DNA of 64,000 bases, taken from Streptomyces sp. PCS3-D2 (GTDB lineage Bacteria > Actinomycetota > Actinomycetes > Streptomycetales > Streptomycetaceae). The stretch lies in NCBI RefSeq assembly GCF_000612545.2, contig NZ_CP097800.1:4402501-4466500 (forward strand). The letters run 5' to 3'. A program made the translations under genes and the position numbers. The notes beneath the pieces were generated by a model. That model was not told where the DNA came from, did no database searches, and was given only the letters and a program-made list of their open reading frames with translations. Shown piece after piece: positions 59,552-64,000 of the stretch (within the stretch, counting starts at the first letter, position 1; every line of letters begins with the position of its first letter).

Positions 59552-60819
59552 AGCCGATCGAGGAGGTCAAGGCCCTGCACGTCATCACCGGCCTCGGTGT
59601 CGGCGGCGCGGAGCAGCAACTGCGGCTGATGCTGCGACACATGCCGATGCGGTGCGACGTGCTGACGCTGACCAATCCCGGACCGGTGGCCGAGGGGCTG
59701 CGGGCCGACGGCGTACGGGTCGTGCACCTCGGGATGCGCGGCAACCGGGACCTGGGGGCGCTGCCGCGACTCGTGCGGTTCATCCGGCGCGGCCGGTACG
59801 ACCTCGTGCACACGCACCTGTACCGGGCCTGCGTGTACGGGCGCCTCGCGGCCCGGCTCGCGGGCACCGGCGCGACCGTCGCCACCGAGCACTCCCTCGG
59901 CGAGGGTGAGATCGAGGGGCGGCCGCTCTCGGGCGGGGTGCGCGCGCTGTACCTGGCCAGCGAACGCCTGGGCGCGGCGACCGTGGCGGTGTCGGACACC
60001 GTGGCCGCCCGGCTGGAGGGATGGGGGGTGCCGGCCGCGCGGGTCCACGTCGTACCCAATGGGATCGAGGCCGTCCGCTTCCATTTCGACGAGGCTGTCC
60101 GCCGGGCGACCCGGGCCCGCACCGGGCTGCCCGAGCGGGCCTTCGTGGTCGGCGGGGTCGGCCGGCTGGTCCCGGGCAAGCGGTTCGACGTGCTGGTGCG
60201 GGCCATCGCCGCGCTGCCGGGCGCACACCTGCTGCTGGTCGGGGACGGCCCGCAGCGGGCGGGGCTGCGCCGGTTGGCCGCCGAGCTCGGCGCACAGAGC
60301 CGTATCCACCTGCTGGGGGAGCGGGACCCCCTGGGCGACAGCGCGGACGGCCGTACCCCCGGCATCCCGGCCCTGCTGGCCGCCATGGACGTCTTCGTCT
60401 CGCCGTCGCGGGAGGAGGCCTTCGGGCTCGCCGTCGTCGAGGCCCTGGCCGCCGGACTTCCCGTCCTGCACGTGACCTGCCCGGCCATCGACGACCTGCC
60501 CGCGTCCGAGGCCCCCGGAGCGCGCCGGATCGGGACCGGCACCGAGGAGTTGGTCGCGGCGCTGCGCGGCCACATGGAGGCGGGTGCGCGCCGACTGCCC
60601 CCGCCCCCGGTGGTGCGCCGCTACGACATCGCCCGCAGCGCACGTCGGCTGCTGGACGTGTACGACCTCGCCCTCTCGACCGCGCCGGGCCCGAGGGCGC
60701 CGGACCCCGCCCCGGACCCTGCCCCGGACCGGGGCCCGGGCCCCGCCCCGGGACCGGCGGCGGGGCTGACGGTGCCCGGCCCCGGCACCCCGCGGCGCAC
60801 CCCGGGCCCCCGTGGCTGA
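59548..60819 (+). CDS. GT4-family glycosyltransferase, second copy
   Basis: 423 aa from a GTG overlapping the deacetylase stop (GTGA). GT-B fold with LHVITGLGVGGAEQQLRLML, a typical N-terminal motif; RRGRYDLVHTHLYRACVYG; VHVVPNGIEAVRF; GRLVPGKRFDVLVRAIAAL; and PSREEAFGLAVVEALAAGLP (EX7E). The last ~50 residues are Pro/Ala/Gly-rich and probably disordered. It adds a further sugar to the repeat unit. Confidence 0.92.
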   Translation: MKPIEEVKALHVITGLGVGGAEQQLRLMLRHMPMRCDVLTLTNPGPVAEGLRADGVRVVHLGMRGNRDLGALPRLVRFIRRGRYDLVHTHLYRACVYGRLAARLAGTGATVATEHSLGEGEIEGRPLSGGVRALYLASERLGAATVAVSDTVAARLEGWGVPAARVHVVPNGIEAVRFHFDEAVRRATRARTGLPERAFVVGGVGRLVPGKRFDVLVRAIAALPGAHLLLVGDGPQRAGLRRLAAELGAQSRIHLLGERDPLGDSADGRTPGIPALLAAMDVFVSPSREEAFGLAVVEALAAGLPVLHVTCPAIDDLPASEAPGARRIGTGTEELVAALRGHMEAGARRLPPPPVVRRYDIARSARRLLDVYDLALSTAPGPRAPDPAPDPAPDRGPGPAPGPAAGLTVPGPGTPRRTPGPRG

Positions 60820-60901
60820 TCCCCACCCCCGAAGGGGTCCCGGAAGGGGTCCCGGCCGGGACCCGCAGGAACCCACCTCCCTCCAGGAAGCGAGCACGCA
60901 C

Positions 60902-61723
60902 ATGGCCGACACCGCCGAGACGAAGACCGAGAAGACCGAGAAGGCAGAGAAGACAGCGAAGACAGCGAAGACCGAGAAGAGCGGGACGTCCGAGAAGAAG
61001 CCGGAGCGCAAGGCCGACCACCGTTCCGCAAAGAGGCCCAGGAGGCGCCTCACCCGGCCCCCGGTGTGGTGGCCGCTGCCCGCCTGCGCCGTGCTGGGGC
61101 TCGCCGCCGGCGGGGCGTACGGGCTGATCAAGGCTCCCGAGTATGCCGCGACCAGCTATGTCGTCGCCGTTCCCGACGACACCACCCAGCCCGCCACCGC
61201 CCTCGGCTTCGCGCAGGCGTACGCCCGTATCGCCACCAGCAGCTCCACCCTCGCCTACGCGCAGCCCCGGGCGGGCATCACCGCGCGCGAGCTGCGCACC
61301 CAGGTGCGGGCCGAAACCTCCCCCGAGTCCCCCATGATCGCCATCACCGGCACGTCCAAGAGCCCCGGCGAGGCAGCCGACATCGCGAACGCCGTCGCCG
61401 ACGCCCTGTCGCTGAGCAGCAACCAGGCCGCGAAGAACACCGGCGTGCAGCTCCTGCTCTTCAACCAGGCCGTGGCCCCCACCGACCCCGCCTCCCCGTC
61501 CGCCGCCGTCAGCGGTGCCGTCGGGCTCTGCGCCGGCGGGCTGCTGGGCGGGCTGTGGCTGCTCGCCCGGCCCGGCCGCGCCCGGCGCTCGGAGGAGGGC
61601 CTGGCCGGGCCCGCGGCCGGCCCGGCGGCGGAGCGCGTGACCGGGGCCCCGGCCGAGGAGTACGCCACCCTTCCCGCCCAGGGTGAGCCGGTCTCGGTCA
61701 AGGAGAAGGAGTCCGTGCGATGA
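60902..61723 (+). CDS. Wzz-like chain-length/polysaccharide co-polymerase protein
   Basis: 273 aa from ATG 60902 with GGAAG upstream. A highly charged Lys/Glu/Thr N terminus (TEKTEKAEKTAKTAKTEKS) precedes TM1 (WWPLPACAVLGLAAGGAYGL). An external domain follows (EYAATSYVVAVPDDT; PESPMIAITGTSKSPGEAAD). TM2 (AVSGAVGLCAGGLLGGLWLL) and an acidic tail end it. Two TMs around an external alpha/beta domain are the plan of Wzz/co-polymerase proteins that set polymer length. There is no BY-kinase domain, and none is in the window. The Lys-rich repeats before TM1 are uncommon. Confidence 0.8.
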   Translation: MADTAETKTEKTEKAEKTAKTAKTEKSGTSEKKPERKADHRSAKRPRRRLTRPPVWWPLPACAVLGLAAGGAYGLIKAPEYAATSYVVAVPDDTTQPATALGFAQAYARIATSSSTLAYAQPRAGITARELRTQVRAETSPESPMIAITGTSKSPGEAADIANAVADALSLSSNQAAKNTGVQLLLFNQAVAPTDPASPSAAVSGAVGLCAGGLLGGLWLLARPGRARRSEEGLAGPAAGPAAERVTGAPAEEYATLPAQGEPVSVKEKESVR

Positions 61724-62862
61724 AGCCGGGCTCCGCCGGGGCCCTGTCGGTGACGCTGTGCCGAGACCCCCGGCAGTTCGCCGCGCTGGAGGAGCCGTGG
61801 AACCGGCTCGTCCGCGCCTGTCCCACCGCCACCCCCTTCCAGAGCCATGCCTGGCTGCACTCCTGGTGGCTGTCGTACGGCAAGGAGGGCCGGCTCCGAA
61901 TCGTCCTCGTCCGGCGCGGCGGGGAACTGGTCGGCGCGGCCGCCCTGATGCTCGTACACCGGCCGATCCCGCTGCTGGTCCCCCTCGGCGGTCCGATCAC
62001 CGACTACTTCGACGTGCTCGTGGCCGACGAGCACGCCGACCAGGTCGTCCCGGCGCTGGCCCAGGGGCTGCACCGGGCCGCGCGCGGTGCCGTGGTCGAC
62101 CTGCGGGAAGTGCGCCCCGGGGCCGCCGCCGAGGAGCTGTACCGGCAGTGGCCCGGGATCGGCAGCAGGCTCGCCGACTCCACGTGCATGGAGCTGCCGA
62201 CGCTGCCGTTCGACGAACTGGTCAAGCGCATGCCGGCATCCGGCGCCCAGCGGGTGCGGGCGAAGCTGCGCAAGACCGACGCGGCGGGCATCGAGGAGCA
62301 CGAGGCCACCGAGCAGGAGGTGCCGCGCGCGGTACGGAACCTGCTGCGGCTGCACGAGAAGCAGTGGCGCGGCCGCGGGGTGACGCCGGAGCACCTGCGC
62401 CCCCGCTTCGCCGAGCACCTCACCCGGGCCACCCGCCGGATGGTGCGGGCCGGCCAGGGCCGGCTCACGGAGTTCCGGCTGGACGGCAAGGTGGTGGCGG
62501 CCAACGTCACGCTGCTGTCCGCGGGGCTCAGCGGCGGCTACCTCTACGGCGCGGACCCCGACCTGCGGGCGCGCAAGGTGGACGTGGCGACGCTGCTGCT
62601 GCGCTACGAGGCCGGGCGGGCGCTGGCGGAGGGCCGGCCGGTGGTGAGCTTCCTGCGGGGCAACGAGCCCTACAAGAACCACTGGCGGCCGGCGACGGTC
62701 GTCAACCAGCGCTTCCTGATGGCCACGACCGCGCTCGCGCCCCTGCTGCGACTGCACGAGTCGCAGCTGACGGGGCGCGAGCGGGCGGTGGACGCGCTGC
62801 GCGAGGCGCTGCCGGCCGCCAGGGACTGGCGGGCGCGGCTCAACGAACTGCGGGTGCGATGA
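61720..62862 (+). CDS. GNAT/FemAB-like acyltransferase (CelD/BcsL type)
   Basis: 380 aa; the ATG overlaps the Wzz-like stop (ATGA). It is a duplicated GNAT-fold protein of the CelD/BcsL group: N-terminal FAALEEPWNRLVRACPTATP, FQSHAWLHSWWLSYG, LVPLGGPITDYFDVLV; C-terminal VRNLLRLHEKQWRGRGVTP, GKVVAANVTLLSAGLSGGYL and VSFLRGNEPYKNHWRPATV. Members occur in exopolysaccharide clusters and are thought to acylate sugars or transfer aminoacyl groups. It is the last operon gene; five bases separate its stop from the convergent hydrolase gene. Confidence 0.88.
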   Translation: MKPGSAGALSVTLCRDPRQFAALEEPWNRLVRACPTATPFQSHAWLHSWWLSYGKEGRLRIVLVRRGGELVGAAALMLVHRPIPLLVPLGGPITDYFDVLVADEHADQVVPALAQGLHRAARGAVVDLREVRPGAAAEELYRQWPGIGSRLADSTCMELPTLPFDELVKRMPASGAQRVRAKLRKTDAAGIEEHEATEQEVPRAVRNLLRLHEKQWRGRGVTPEHLRPRFAEHLTRATRRMVRAGQGRLTEFRLDGKVVAANVTLLSAGLSGGYLYGADPDLRARKVDVATLLLRYEAGRALAEGRPVVSFLRGNEPYKNHWRPATVVNQRFLMATTALAPLLRLHESQLTGRERAVDALREALPAARDWRARLNELRVR

Positions 62863-62867
62863 CCCGG

Positions 62868-64000
62868 CTAGAAGGGCCAGAAGCCGGAGCCGTCCCCCAG
62901 GTCGATCTTGAAGCAGACCGACTGCTTGCCGACGAGCTTGGACAGCCATTCGCCGAGGTTGACCGGCACGCACCACTGCCGGCTGCCGAGGGGAGGCTGC
63001 TGCGGCTGGGGCGCGGGCTTGACCGGAGTGGGCTGGGGCTTCGGTACGACCGGGCCCGGCGTGACGGGCGCCGTGGCCACGGGCGAGGGCGTCACGGGCG
63101 AGGGCCTGGGCACTTCGGGGCTGGGGGTGACGGGCTCGGGGGCCTCCGGGCTCGGTGCGACGGGGGAGGGCACGAGCGGGCTCGGGGTCACCGGAAGCGG
63201 CACCTCGGGGCTCGGCACGGCCGGGCTCGGTTCCACCGGGGAGGGCTCGGTGGCCTCCGGGGTCGGGACCTGAGGCGTCGGGACGTCCGGGGTCGGGACC
63301 TGAGGCGTCGGGACCTGCGGGGTCGGGACCTGCGGGGTCGGGACCTGGGGTGTGGGAATGCCCGGCGTCGGCACCACGGGGGTCGGCACCACGGGCGTGG
63401 GCACGACCGGTGTGGGCACCACCGGGGTCGGCACCACCGGAGTCGGCACCACCGGGCCGGGCGCCTCGGGCGTCAGCGCGTCCCGGAACACCTTCGTGGA
63501 CGCGGGGTTCTGCTTGCACTGCCACACACCGTGCGGGCAGTAGTCGGTGATCGTGTGGTAGAGCGGTTTGTGCTGCGCGATCCACTGGAGCATGCGCCGC
63601 ACGTACTCCGGGTTGTCACCGCGCCGGAACAGGCCCCACTCGGGGTACGAGATCGCCTTGCCGTGGGCCCGTGCGAAGTCGACGTGCTGCTGGAGCCCGT
63701 ACGGCTGGGAGATCTGGTCGTCGAAGGTCTGGCCGGGCCCCTGGTCGTAGGAGTCCATCCCGATGATGTCGACGTAGCCGTCGCCCGGATAGCACTTGGT
63801 CCAGCCGATCGCGTCCGTACCGCGGTTCGGGGCGAAGTCGAACTTGAACTCCTGGCCGGGCACGGAGCGCATCACGGTGACGACGCGCCGCCAGTACAGC
63901 TTCCAGTTCGCCGGATCGGGACCGCACCGGTGGGTGTAGGTGACGCCGTTCATCTCCCAGCCGAGCACGATCACCGTGTCCGGGACACCGAGCGACACCA
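62868..64000 (-). CDS. GH26-like glycoside hydrolase with Pro-rich C-terminal repeats (partial)
   Basis: The gene runs off the right edge; 377 residues are visible. The catalytic domain shows the acid/base Glu in VLGWEMNGVTY, then YPGDGYVDIIGMDSYDQ, and the nucleophile Glu in ISYPEWGLF, as in GH26 endo-beta-mannanase-like enzymes. After ~180 residues come VPTPV/QVPTP pentapeptide repeats, Pro-Ser-rich sequence, and a final Cys-containing segment (QWCVPVNLGEWLSKLVGKQS, then VCFKIDLGDGSGFWPF). It is convergent with the exopolysaccharide operon and could cut that polymer or an environmental glycan. The signal peptide, if any, lies outside the window. Confidence 0.8.
   Translation of the reverse strand, partial: VSLGVPDTVIVLGWEMNGVTYTHRCGPDPANWKLYWRRVVTVMRSVPGQEFKFDFAPNRGTDAIGWTKCYPGDGYVDIIGMDSYDQGPGQTFDDQISQPYGLQQHVDFARAHGKAISYPEWGLFRRGDNPEYVRRMLQWIAQHKPLYHTITDYCPHGVWQCKQNPASTKVFRDALTPEAPGPVVPTPVVPTPVVPTPVVPTPVVPTPVVPTPGIPTPQVPTPQVPTPQVPTPQVPTPDVPTPQVPTPEATEPSPVEPSPAVPSPEVPLPVTPSPLVPSPVAPSPEAPEPVTPSPEVPRPSPVTPSPVATAPVTPGPVVPKPQPTPVKPAPQPQQPPLGSRQWCVPVNLGEWLSKLVGKQSVCFKIDLGDGSGFWPF
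63259..63456 (-). repeat. 15-bp tandem repeats encoding VPTPx
   Basis: About 13 units of the pentapeptide VPTP(V/Q/D/G) occur in two blocks, VPTPV first and QVPTP later, inside the hydrolase gene. They are in-frame coding repeats forming a proline-rich linker. Confidence 0.85.

Noticed and set aside
63259-63456. Possible CRISPR or minisatellite array
   Set aside because: In-frame VPTP pentapeptide coding repeats in the hydrolase linker; no spacers.
61255-63585. 776-codon minus-strand open frame
   Set aside because: It spans the antisense of the Wzz-like and FemAB-like genes and an off-frame reading of the hydrolase repeats.

Overview
The window is high-GC DNA with dense, mostly same-strand operons. 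It carries Streptomyces hallmarks: chaplins, rodlins, an HrdD-type sigma factor with a SigR-like promoter, DUF6227, and GTG starts with GTGA/ATGA overlaps. It almost certainly comes from a Streptomyces chromosome. I saw no tRNA, rRNA or CRISPR array.

Positions 1 to about 31,400 are an accessory, rearranged region. It opens with an HsdM fragment and two recombination scars. Next is a divergent pair of giant secreted proteins: a LamG/FG-GAP/ricin-lectin protein and a 2118-aa Rhs polymorphic toxin. A candidate immunity gene and small membrane proteins follow. Positions 13,342-18,137 hold a compact RiPP-like cassette: a membrane-anchored NB-ARC/TPR protein, a 63-aa precursor peptide ending in WTWPL, a radical SAM/SPASM enzyme and a GNAT acetyltransferase. 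A three-gene WXG/ESX-like operon on the minus strand comes next. It is followed by an orphan second Rhs C-terminal cassette with its own overlapping candidate immunity gene, a third C-terminal remnant with two tiny membrane genes, decayed transposases (IS630-like, an IS256-like tail, another DDE-like fragment), a truncated DUF6571-like gene and a truncated HelD-like helicase. The parts fit an interbacterial-competition island with a toxin-tip reservoir.

Positions 31,400-46,300 look like stable chromosome: a PKD-repeat secreted protein, a KAS III/type II thioesterase operon, an M6 metalloprotease, a TetR-MFS efflux unit with two operator-like repeats upstream, a LigB-type dioxygenase behind a 32-bp perfect palindrome, a PAT-type acetyltransferase, hrdD, a WYL regulator divergent from a second MFS pump, DUF6227 and a VKOR-like protein.

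Positions 46,400-51,120 form a surface-coat locus: two rodlins, three short chaplins, one LAETG-anchored long chaplin with a single chaplin domain, and two small secreted proteins. Most genes are followed by strong hairpins. Both rodlin genes have a promoter-like motif at the identical distance from the start.

Positions 51,291-62,862 are an exopolysaccharide operon with overlapping starts: DUF3344-like secreted protein, glycosyltransferase, polyprenyl glycosylphosphotransferase, O-antigen-ligase-like polymerase, MurJ/Wzx-like flippase, polysaccharide deacetylase, second glycosyltransferase, Wzz-like protein and GNAT/FemAB-like transferase. A convergent GH26-like hydrolase runs off the right edge. 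It could trim or remodel the same polymer.
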